Below the pieces are notes generated by a model, which was not told the origin of the DNA, searched no databases, and saw only the letters and a list, made by a program, of their open reading frames with translations. From positions 3,725,001 to 3,789,000 of the forward strand of contig JAIUCV010000002.1 of NCBI GenBank assembly GCA_026724425.1: 64,000 nt of DNA, given 5' to 3'. The DNA is from Erythrophleum ivorense. Its lineage: Eukaryota > Streptophyta > Magnoliopsida > Fabales > Fabaceae. Within the stretch, counting starts at the first letter, position 1. Every line of letters begins with the position of its first letter. A program made the translations under genes and the position numbers. Below, in pieces: positions 23,521 to 33,810 of the stretch.

Positions 23521-23594
23521 CACGTGACGACACGTGCCCCCGTATGCCACGTCGGTCACTGTCACCTGCCTCTTTCTACGAAAAGGCACATGCA
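23521..23594. promoter_or_regulatory. Orphan G-box/ABRE plus RY element cluster
   Basis: CACGTG occurs at 23521-23526 and 23531-23536, CCACGTCGG (ABRE/DRE-like, ACGT core) at 23547-23555, an E-box CACCTG at 23563-23568, and an RY element CATGCA at 23589-23594. Two adjacent G-boxes with a third ACGT core and an RY motif within 75 bp is the arrangement known from ABA- and seed-responsive promoters, bound by bZIP and B3 factors. No convincing coding region lies within 1 kb on either strand, so its target is unknown. It may serve an unannotated RNA or be the relic of a lost gene. Confidence 0.45.
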
Positions 23595-23599
23595 CCTCC

Positions 23600-25080
23600 A
23601 CCCTATGTCCTTTTCTGGGCTATGCTCCTTTGCTTTACACAATGCCATTTTTTTTGGCTTGAGGCAGTGAAATTGTTATTTTATTTTTGATCATATACTA
23701 AGTTACACTGTAAAATAATAACTTTTTCCCTTCTCTTAAAATTTTCTATTCTCACAACAAAATGTGACACTACAAAATCATGGCATGATTATGTAAATTT
23801 ATTTATAGCGGTTGCTGTTAGAATTCGGGAGCCTTGAACAAAGGGGGAGACGTTTATATATTAGGTTTTGTGAGGAATTAAAATCGTAGATTTGACAATA
23901 TATTATGGTTTAAAATCTTAACACATTAAGTTTATAAATTAATTTATTTATATAATTTATATCTAATTTTTTTTATGTAAAATTTTTACTCGTAATTAAA
24001 TCCAACAATTACTATATGTTTTAATTTGCAAAGGGGGATTTTTAATTGTGGAATTCATGGTTATTAGTACTAAATTCAATTTTTGATAGGAAAAAAAATG
24101 ATTTGAAGGGTGATGAAGATAATGGAAGTCACATTCAACCAATTTGTCCTCAAAAAATAATGTAAAAATTGAGAGACTGTAAGTGAGGAATTTCTTGAGG
24201 TCATGATTCCATAAGTAGGAGCTGAACCAATAACGCAGCAGAAGTTCCTTCAACGATTATCAGCCCCGCGTTTTGCACTGACTACTCCTTCACTTTCTAC
24301 AGTGTTTTCGAATGTGTGATTATTAATATATTAGATAAAGGCCAATAATATAATTTCTTCTTTGTTTTTTTTCTAATTAGTGGTTTTAGAGTACACATGC
24401 ATTATTATTATATTGTGTACTCATTGCTGCATGCATAAGGAGAAGACACCCGCCTCAATTTCTGATTTCAAATAATTCTACTTGCGTTGCAGGTTTATTA
24501 ATTAAATGAAAAATAAATTATTAATTCAAATATACATATGGTATTTCGTCAGAACTAGTATAATCAATAAAAAAATTTAATAAATATAATCATATTCAAA
24601 TTTTGTGGAGAATTTTTAGAATAATTATGCAAATTTAATGTATTAATTCTACTCTCCTATTCCAATATTTTTTCATTACATTTGAGTTATAATGCATCAT
24701 AATTCCCTAGATTCTCATGAACGGTTTATTTTAAATTGAAAAAATATATATATATATATATATGTATATATATTTGTGAAATCATTCTTAGTATTGTATT
24801 CTTTTTAATTATTGACAAAGAAGGTAGCGGACAGTATGAAATCAAAGATGGCACTGGTTTTCCTTCACGAAGATGTAGATGTGCATTCGAAAAATTAGCT
24901 GAAAACGACACATGTGTCTTTTAGAGTTTAGTCGTATTGATCTGACATATTATCTCAACATATGGGTAGGAAGCGACATGTCATACTGAAATTGTGGGCA
25001 CTTTGACACTCATCAGTGTTTGGCGCACTATTGCTTGTCTTTAAATTACCTCACTTTTGAAATGAATTGCATAATAATAT
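23600..25080. other. Intergenic, no supported gene
   Basis: Minus-strand open frame 23996-24253 has biased composition and no recognisable motif. A (TA)n run lies at about 24743-24772. Confidence 0.5.
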
Positions 25081-25084
25081 GGAA

Positions 25085-25445
25085 AAAAATATTCGAAATT
25101 TTCTTAAATTTTGTCAAAATTATATAATTTTTTATTTTTAAAATTTATTCAAAATTTTTTAATTTTGTTGAAACTATATGAATCTTTTTATATTTTCAAA
25201 ACTTCTCTTAAAATAATAAGTAAATTATATTTTTTTTATTTTCACTAAAATTATGCAAATATCTCTTCTATTTTTATGAAAAATTTATGTAATTTTAAAA
25301 AAATTTATAAAAAATTTGTATTAGTTTTGAAAATAAATGGAAGGTCCATGTAATTTTAGTAAAATTTAAAATAATTTGTATAAGTTTTAAAAATAAAAAA
25401 AGATGTCTATATAATTTCAGTAAAATTCATAAAAGATTTATATAT
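25085..25445. repeat. Foldback with about 60-bp internal tandem units
   Basis: The right half has two to three tandem copies of a unit of about 61 bp ending 'taatttcagtaaaattcat' or the like. The left half carries the same unit in inverted orientation ('attttgttgaaactatatga', 'ttttattttcactaaaatta'). The whole therefore resembles a MITE with subterminal repeats. Confidence 0.5.
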
Positions 25446-25614
25446 TTTATTTTGATGTATATTACTGCTTGGAATATGATAAAATAGGAATGAGAAAGTT
25501 CAATTCTTAAAAAGTGATGTGTTGCGGATATAAGCTTTTTACTTTATAAATTAAGAGAAAAAGGATGTGAACAGAGCCGTTAATACACATTGACATATAT
25601 TTGACAAGATAAAG

Positions 25615-26290
25615 TCTTAATGTGGAATTCAAATACTATGTTTGGTTGAATGAAGTGAAATATTTGAAAATAAAAATGAGCCAAAATGATGTTTGGTTGA
25701 ACGAAATTAAATGCCCATTCTATTTTTATGAAAATCGCTCATTCTCACATATTGTGGGAATGACTGGAATTCTCTCCATCCTATCCTACCAAAGAATGAG
25801 ATTTAATTCTTGGGACTAGAAACATTATTTACCATCATATTCTCTTTAACATTTGAAAATCCAAATAATACCCTTCTGTATAATAAAAGATATAAAAATT
25901 TAATATATAAATATAATATTAAAATTAAATGTAATACAAGTGAATATATAAAATATATAATAATAATAATTATTATTATATAAACATATATATAATAATA
26001 ATTAATGAAACTAAATTTAACAAAATGAAAAAATATATTTTTATATTTTTCTTATAAATTAAAAAATAATATTTTAATATTTTTTATTAAGGCTATACCT
26101 GTTATTTAGCTAGCTTTCCTTTTTATTCTTGTTTTGGTTTCAACGAACCAAACATGTTTATTCATTTCAATATCATATGAAATATAATAATGGATTAATA
26201 GGATTTTTTTTTCATCAATGCTCATTCTTTTCTCCATTTATATTTCTATTCCCATAAAAAGTATTTCATCTAACCCAATAGGACCTAATT
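25615..26290. repeat. MITE-like block with 'tgtttggttgaa' and 'aaccaaacatg' ends
   Basis: 'gtttggttgaatgaagtgaaa' occurs near 25640 with a second copy near 25690. Counterparts 'cgaaccaaacatg' and 'gtatttcatctaaccca' lie at 26145-26275. It suggests a degenerate DNA transposon; termini are not fixed. Confidence 0.35.
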
Positions 26291-26434
26291 AAGGATGTTT
26301 TCTTCCATAATCAAAGATTTGTGTCAGTTGTTAGGTTTTTTCTAGAGTTATGTAAGTTTGTCATAGTGATACATGTCGTGGTAATGTAAATTAGATTATT
26401 TGAATTTGTAAAATATTAAACTTTTAAAATACCC

Positions 26435-26475
<41 letters not shown>

Positions 26476-27054
26476 TAGACTGATTTATACGGACTTGACC
26501 AATTATAGATGAAGCATTAATTGTGATAGCACCTGCATCATTCATATTGCGATATTTATCGTGAGATAGAAAGTCAAGAATGGGATCAAGTAATATTGGG
26601 AGTAAAAATCACACAATGTCCAAGTTCACCACAACATGCCAAGGTGGACATATGGTCGATGTGATTTGGCATGCCAGTATGCCAATTGGCTCTGATATTT
26701 TTGGCATCTTCTGAAGCACAAGTGGATTTTGTCACTTCCATTACATGTCTTTGTTTAAGTCGTGCTTCTCATCCACTCACCTTCTCATTCTCCCTTAGGA
26801 TTGCACTAACTACATAGAGATTTAATTTTTTTTAAAATATTTGAAAATTTATTTTTATAAGATATCTGAACATAATAAATATAAAAATTTGAATTTTTTG
26901 CATTTTATATAATTTAAATAATATGAAAATGTTGATTATTTTATATATGTTAAATTTGTTTAGTGTGTAAAAAAATTAAGAGACTCGTATACTAAAGGTT
27001 ATATATTTGAGTGGAAGTAAAGGAAGGTAAAAGAAAAAGTAGATAAATTTTTAA

Positions 27055-27085
<31 letters not shown>

Positions 27086-28690
27086 TTAAATTTAATATTT
27101 TTAAAGAAATATGTTTAAATTGAAGGGGATAAATAAAATGCAACCATATTTATTTAAATTTAAATTTAAAAAAAGTCAAAATAAAATTTTTGCTTGCCTT
27201 TTCTCTTTCAATTTTCTTCCATCTAAACATGCATTTAGAATTTTTTTTTAGTAAAACTTCATTTGGGCTCTTCACGGATGGTGTATTTTTTAATTTAACC
27301 TCTCATAAGATTTTCTTATTAATTTAGTCCCTCACATATAAACTATTTATTAATTTAGTCCTTCATAACTTTTTTTTAAATTTAGTCCCTCACAAATGAA
27401 TATTTCTCAAATTGTTTCCTTACAAATAAAAATGATATCAATAATGTCTTTCCATCAAATTGAGAAATATTCATATGTAAGAGATCATTATAGATAATAA
27501 TCTTATTTATAAAAAATTTAATTGAGAAATATTTATACGTAAGGGACCAAATTGAAAAGATAATTTTATAGAGAACCAATTTTTTAAAAAAAAATTACAA
27601 GGGACTAAATTAAAAAATACTTCATCTATAAGAAAATCAAAATAAGATTTTACTCAAATTTCGCTATCTCCTTTTAAGCAGCATTGGATCATGAGGCTAC
27701 AATAACATATCTTCTATTCACGAACAAATTGTCTATTGCACAATTTGCACAACACCACTTGTGCAGCATCTTGGCCTCCTTTTTTTTGGTAATCCCAACT
27801 GTTCATTTTTTATTTTGAAAAAAATGTAGGATAAAAGTAGTATTCCAACTTCTATTAAACAAATAGAAAAAGGATATTTTAAATTAAAATAGTGAAAATA
27901 TAACTTATTATCTATCTAGTAAAAACTAAAAGATTATTTTCATTCAGCTTTTTATTTCCTTTAAAATAAAAAAAAATAGACAACTGAAATTTATCAAAAA
28001 TAAAGGGACAGAATTGTTGCGCATCTTACCCCGCAGACAATCCTATCTTTCTAGCATTTAAGATAGGGCAACAAGATTAAATGAATAATTAGATATATTT
28101 CATAATTTTTATTTTTATATTCAATAATGTTAAAATATATCTAATGACTTCGTAAAATTATTACTTATAAAATACACCCAAATGTCAATTGTACGTGATG
28201 TTGACACATTAATAAGAATTAAGAAGTGCATCAAACAATGGGTGCAGCAAAATTAAAATAAAAATTTATTTATTGTTTTTTTTTATTTGAAGTGTTTTAA
28301 AATAATTTTTTACATTTTAAATTTGCAACAAAATTATTTTTTTTAAAAAATTGTTAAGTCTTAATTGAATCCACGTGTTATTAATATTTTTAATGATGAA
28401 ATGGCATACCAATAATCCCTTATCTGAATAAATAAAAAGTAAAAAAAAAAACTATTGAAACCAAACAAAATGAAAGTTATCCTTATTCGATCCGTTTAAT
28501 TGTCCCATAGTAAAGTTGCAAGAGAGAGAGCACTATACCACTTTTATGCGAAGCATGTATTCTTCCCAAAGAACGCAAATCAACTAAGAGTGCTTGGGGT
28601 AGAAAGCAAAAATTCCCTCAAAAATACTAACACAAGTATGTTGAGATTAGCGAGAAGAAAAAAGAAAAAAAATACTTGAAAGTATTGAAA
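26291..28690. other. Intergenic AT-rich DNA
   Basis: (TA)n runs lie at about 26443-26471 and 27061-27084, and a foldback MITE occupies 27247-27660. A short GC-richer patch at 26600-26770 matches nothing I recognise. No gene supported. Confidence 0.55.
27247..27660. mobile_element. Foldback MITE, about 415 bp
   Basis: The left end, with 'tttagtaaaacttcatttg' and 'gtattttttaatttaa', pairs with the reverse complement of the right end, which reads 'tttgagtaaaatcttattttg' and 'gtattttttaatttagtccc'. 'Aatttagtccctcac'-type phrases occur three times in the left half. Typical of a large, old MITE. Confidence 0.6.
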
Positions 28691-28694
28691 TTGT

Positions 28695-29059
28695 TGTTAG
28701 AAAAAATTTATTTTAACATTTTATATATAAGTTCATATTAATTATTTTATTATTTTTTAAAATTTGAATCAGTTGTGATTCATTAAAATTTATTATAAGA
28801 TCAATTGTTATTTAAGTGATCATATCGTTAATGGGTCTTAGCACATATTAATTACAATTTTGGTGAGCGGTTAAAAGTATGGACTAATAGTTTGTATTGA
28901 AATCTGTGATGGGAGACCTAATAAGACAAATTAAATATATCTAGAGAGAAAGACTTAGCATTCAAAGCTACTATTATGGCGATTATAGGTATGTATCTCA
29001 TTCAAATTTGCTAAAGTTGGTGTTCTAACTTTTATACAAGATCCATAAGAAGCTTAACA
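28695..29059 (+). repeat. 5' LTR of the copia element
   Basis: It begins TGTTAG and ends CA immediately before the primer-binding site. It shares 'attaattattttattattttt', 'taagtgatcata', 'gttaaaagtatggacta', 'aaatc.gtgatg', 'gtatgtatctcattcaaa' and 'agaagcttaaca' in order with 33391-33810. It lacks about 55-60 bp present in the 3' LTR, so the two have diverged by indels as well as substitutions. Confidence 0.85.
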
Positions 29060-29075
29060 TTGCTATCAAAGCTGG
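29060..29075 (+). other. Primer-binding site (initiator tRNA-Met type)
   Basis: 'ttgctatcaaagctgg' directly follows the LTR's terminal CA. It differs slightly from the usual plant copia form TTGGTATCAGAGC. Confidence 0.75.
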
Positions 29076-29261
29076 TTTTGTACGAAATTTAGAACTTAAA
29101 GTTTATAATTTTGATAAAAATTTTGTGTTCATTTGCACTACTTTGGCCTTTGATATTTTTATTATTATTTGTTAATTGGTCAAATTAGGCAGGGTTTTGT
29201 TCTTTGGATTATAAGTTTTCTTATAATATATAATTTACTTACTAATTCAAATTGAGGTTAT

Positions 29262-29720
29262 CATCAAAATAGTTAGATTCAATGGTGATGGTAAATATTA
29301 CCCAAAATATAATAAAATAGGACAACAAAAGGGGTCTTTTGCTAAATATTTGCAAGATTTTGGGATTATTACCTAGTATACCATGTTTGGTAATTCTAAA
29401 CAAAATAGTGTAGCTGAAAGACGAAACTGCACATTTATGAATATAATGAGGAGTATGATGAGTAGGTCTAATTTATCTAATTTTCTATAGGGAGAAGCAA
29501 TAAAAACCACTAATTATATTTTGAATTGAGTCCTTAATAAATCCATTCTTAGAACACCTTTTCAATTATGAATTAGTAGAAAGCCTAATCTTTAATAACT
29601 TTCATATCTAAAGGTGTCTTGCTGAGATAAAAATTTATAATCCCTTTTGAAGAAAACAGATTTTATAATTTCTCGTTGTTTTTTTATTGGGTATCCAAAT
29701 CACTCGAAAATGGTATAGAT
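29262..29720 (+). pseudogene. Copia integrase core remnant
   Basis: Translation gives 'GQQKGSFAKYLQDFGI', then 'QNSVAERRNCTFMNIMRSMM' and 'ILRTPFQL'. These correspond to the conserved integrase stretch with the GVAERRNRT motif and the MSxxxLP...TA.YILN region. Several stop codons interrupt it, and a frameshift separates it from the open stretch 29852-30157, which is the linker between integrase and reverse transcriptase. Confidence 0.8.
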
Positions 29721-30270
29721 TTTATTATCCCATAAGAGGCACTAGAATTATTAAATCATAGATTGTAAAATTCTTAAAATTTGATATTGTTGAAAGAAGT
29801 TGTTCCCTAATTTTTAAAGTAAATAAACAATATAATATAATTTCAATTCCTTTGCTTCTTACAGATGAAGTAGTTACACTAATGAATATAAAGGAAGAGA
29901 GTGTGTATTTACTTGTCCAAACAGAAGTACCAATTATGGATGAGGTTTATCAAATAGTTGATATGGTTTTTGAAACAATTCAACTAACACCAGAGACACG
30001 TGGACCAATTTTAAAAATTCCTCTAAGGTGGTCTCAGAGAGAAAGAAGATCAAGTAATTATTATGTCTACCTTGGTGAAGCAAATTTTGACATTGGTCAA
30101 ACTATAAATCATTTGACTTACATTGAAGCTATCAATAGTCCTCAATTAGACATATGAAAGAATACAATGAGTGATGAATTAGCTAGCAATTGCTATATGG
30201 AAGCAAATTTCTACCTTGAAAAATAGAGTTTGAGAGCTTATTGAATTAGCGAGCGATTGCAAGCTAATTA

Positions 30271-31620
30271 GTTGTAAATGGGCATACAAGATCAAGAAAG
30301 ATCTTAAAAGCTAAGTTGAAGGTTTAAAGCTAGGCTGGTAACTAAAAGTTTTGCACAGAAAAAAAGGCATTGATCTTATAGAGATGTTTTCACTAGTTTC
30401 CACTAAAGATTCATTTAAGGTCATTATGGCATTGGTGGTTTATTATGATTTAGAGCTTCATCAAATAGATGTGAAAATAACTTTTCTCAATAGAGATCTC
30501 AATGAAAAAATTTATATGATATAACCAGAAAGTTTTAAAGAAAGTGACATGGAGCATATGGTGTGTAAACTAACAAAGTCAATCTATGATCTTAAGCAAG
30601 CCTCTCATCAATAGTATTTGAAGTTTGATGAGATGGTGACCTCATTCGGGTTCATTGAGAATAAATTTGATCAATGTATTTATATAAAAATCAGTGAGAG
30701 CATATTTATTTTCTTTATACTCAATGTCAATGACATTTTTTTACAAGTAGTGATTTAAATATGTTTCATAAAACTAAAGTTTTTTTATCTGGTATTTTTT
30801 ATATGAAAGACCTTGGTGAGGCTTCATACGTTCGGGGTATTGAGATATATCATGACAAATTACGACATACTTTGGGATTATCTCAAAGAGTCTATACAAA
30901 TTTTGTGTTAAAACGATTTAATATGCAAGATTGCAGGCTTAGAGATATATATATATATTGTTAAAGGTGACAAATTTAGTAAAAGTTAGTACCCAATAAA
31001 TGAACTTGAAAAGGAAACTATGAAAAATACCTTTTATGATAGTATAATTGATAGTTTGATGTATGTTCAAATATGTATTCAACCTAACATTACATTTGCT
31101 ATCAATATTCTTGGTTAATATCTTTTAAATCATAAATTTGAGCATTGAGTTGCAGTAAAAAAAGTCATGAGATATCTATAGAAAATGAAAGACTTTATGC
31201 TTATCTATAGAAAGGTTGACAACCTTGAGGTTATCGAGTATTTAGATTTTGATTTTGCTTATTACTTAGATGATTTAAAATCTACTTCCAGTTAAATTTT
31301 CATATTTGCTAGTAAGACAATTTCTTTAAAAAGTGTGAAACAGAGTTTAACTGCATTTTTAACGATATATGCTAAATTTGTTACATGTTATGAGGTAGCT
31401 TTACAAGTTGTTTAGCTATACAATTTCACATCGAAGCTTTGTGTAATTGGCTAAATCACTGGACCACTAGTTATTTATTGTGATAACAGTACAATAGTGT
31501 TCTATTCCAAGAATAATAAGATTAATAATGGATCTAAGTATATGGAAATAAAGTATCTTATAATCAAAGATCTAGTCAATAAAGGAGACATTGTCATGGA
31601 ATTCATAAACATAGAGTAAT
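30271..31620 (+). pseudogene. Copia reverse transcriptase and RNase H remnant
   Basis: Recognisable pieces are 'CKWAYKIKKD', 'LHQIDVKITFLN', 'KLTKSIYDLKQAS' and a decayed YVDD box, read as 'NVNDIF'. Next come 'FYMKDLGEASYVRGIEIY' and, for RNase H, 'VIEYLDFDFAYYLDDLKSTS'. The end of pol around 31610-31660 matches the usual 'ADPLTKG' region. There are many stops; the polymerase is inactive. Confidence 0.82.
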
Positions 31621-32099
31621 GTTAGTTAATCCTCTAATTAAAGGAACCTATACAATTTAATAAACATATTGAGAACATGAGTATTTTAGAGGCTTTTAAT
31701 CTTTTAGGTTAGTCAGAGCTTATGTACTTCGTTTAATTGTTTTATTTCATATGATGAGTCTGTGGATATCTTTTGCTTATGTCAATGAATTTCATATAGT
31801 ATGAATTTTCACATATTTGATATATTATACTTTTATTAATAATAATTATTTTTTATGCTTTGTTTATGCAAGGATTAAATACAACTTTATCTTAAAACAT
31901 AATGTCGTTCTTAAGGATGATCGTTATATTTGTTGTGATATGTCTCTTGTGGCACTATATGGTGTTTTTGAAATAAAATATTTGAGACATATAAACTTAT
32001 TTTAAATCATACGATTTTTCATTACGGTTTAGCATATGAATATTGAGAAATCATATTGAGGATTGATAAAAAATGCTACATTATTGATCACTTTGAGAC

Positions 32100-33370
32100 G
32101 AATGCAGATCTTCTCCCGTGCGTCTCTTGTGCCTTGAAATCCACCATCCAACGCTTCTCCATTTCATGCAACGGACCATGCGGTATTGAAAATCAAAATG
32201 TACTATATTAACCGGTAAAATGGTGCACCTGAACCATTATAACTTCAACGGTTGAAATGAAAGCTGAAGATGATGAAAACGCAACATTCCAAGTTACTTA
32301 TTACAATGCAGGAGAGAAGGAAACTTGGCTTTGTTTTCAGCTCTGCTTTAGCAATTTTCAAAGGCATTTTCATTTTTGTTGGCACCATTTTCCCTCTTAT
32401 TTGCAAGGAGAATACATTAGTTGAATCTTAACATATATTAAGTCTTAGCAAGTTAACAGCAAGGCACATAAGTAATACAATAGCTCCACTTTTAAGAAAG
32501 TCATTACATATATTAATTCTTGAATATAGAATCAGCAATGTAATTTTGCACACAGCACATCAATATCTCCTACTCTTTAATATTCTTGAATCTGTATATC
32601 CGCCAACATATATGTTCAGTATAAGAAATGGAGCCATGAAAAGTTTGGTAGAGAAAGAAACAAAACAAAATTTTCTTCAATGCATATTCGTGCAGCTACT
32701 TATCTTGCAGATCTGCGCAACTCCAGTGATCCACCTGGGAAGTTTGATATTTTTTAGTGAAAAATTTAGATCATTACCCACTCATCTCATCTCGCAGATC
32801 CATGGAGCTCGAATCATCCACCCATGGAAAGTTTGATTTTAGGTGGTTTGTATCTGGTGGCACGAGGGATGGCAGAGGACGAGACTTCAGCTGCATCTCT
32901 TATGCGTATTCAGTGTCTTTCTTTTATCCTGGGAAGTCTGGTTTCCTTTTGGTTGAATGACGTTGCACTCGCGACACGTGGTAGCGTGGAAGGCGTCCGA
33001 TTCAAGTCTCATGAGCTGCGATGTGTCCCTCCCCTGGCCATGCGATGACACGGACGCTCTAGATTTACGCATGGAAGACGCACTGGACACTAGGGGCACG
33101 GGAGAGGATCTGTTCTCCTTTGAGACACTCCTAGACTTATGTTCCATATCAATATAATTGTTAATATATGTGAGTGTAAATTGGTCTTGTATCATTAAAA
33201 GACATAATGATTGCCACTATTCCTTATTAATGGTTATGTTAGATTAGATTGCATATGTTGTACTATCTTAGGACCATTATTTTTTTAAACAAAGTGCACA
33301 CATATAGTTTTATTATTATTTTTACATAAGAGTCGTTTTACAAAATAAAATGAATTTTTCTTAAAATTAA
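32100..33370. other. Unexplained GC-richer block inside the copia element
   Basis: From about 32100 the sequence no longer looks like a copia 3' leader. 32850-33120 is markedly GC-richer than its flanks and is open in several frames on both strands (for example minus 32887-33195, 102 codons, serine/arginine-rich). An imperfect internal duplication of about 42 bp (near 32709 and 32798) shares 'gcagatc' and a run from 'atccacc' through 'ggaa' to 'gtttgat'. I recognise no protein family. It could be a nested insertion or a captured host-gene fragment. Confidence 0.45.
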
Positions 33371-33381
33371 ATTAATGTGGA

Positions 33382-33810
33382 CAAAGTGGGAAAATATTAA
33401 AAAATTTTATTTTAAAATTTTGTATATGGGATCACATTAATTATTTTATTATTTTCTAAATTTTGGGTTAGTTGTAGTTTATTGAGATTTATTATAAATC
33501 CAATTCTATTTAAGTGATCATACTGTGGTCTATTGGGTTGACTAGTGAATAGTTAAAAGTATGGACTAATTATTTTTATTAAAATCCGTGATGAGAGGAT
33601 TTGGTAAAACAACATTAAATAAAGATAAGTTCATTCTCTAATCCCAATATAGTGGTTAGACCCATCAAAATATGCTTACTTAGTCTAGGGCAATAGAGAG
33701 GAAAACCTACCGTTCAAAATTACTATCATGGCAATTACAAGTATGTATCTCATTCAAAAATGCTAAAATTAGTGTTCAAACTTTCATACAACATCCATAG
33801 AAGCTTAACA
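33382..33810 (+). repeat. Polypurine tract and 3' LTR of the copia element
   Basis: 'acaaagtggg' is a good plant copia polypurine tract and is followed at once by sequence homologous to the 5' LTR; the first few LTR bases seem lost. Homology runs to 'gaagcttaaca' ending at 33810, after which similarity stops. Confidence 0.82.

Larger units (their letters stand above)
28695..33810 (+). mobile_element. Degenerate Ty1/copia retrotransposon with both LTRs, gag deleted
   Basis: The parts appear in copia order: 5' LTR, a primer-binding site matching initiator tRNA-Met, integrase, reverse transcriptase, RNase H, polypurine tract and 3' LTR. Gag and protease are missing between the primer-binding site (29060) and the integrase (about 29262). 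All coding domains carry stops and frameshifts, so it is dead. The bases before the 5' LTR ('attgt') and after the 3' LTR ('attat') differ at one position, compatible with a decayed 5-bp target duplication. Between RNase H (about 31620) and the polypurine tract (33382) there are 1.7 kb, far more than usual; part of this is unexplained sequence (32100-33370). Confidence 0.85.

Noticed and set aside
29852..30157. 101-codon frame as a separate gene
   Set aside because: It is the surviving linker between integrase and reverse transcriptase of the copia element.
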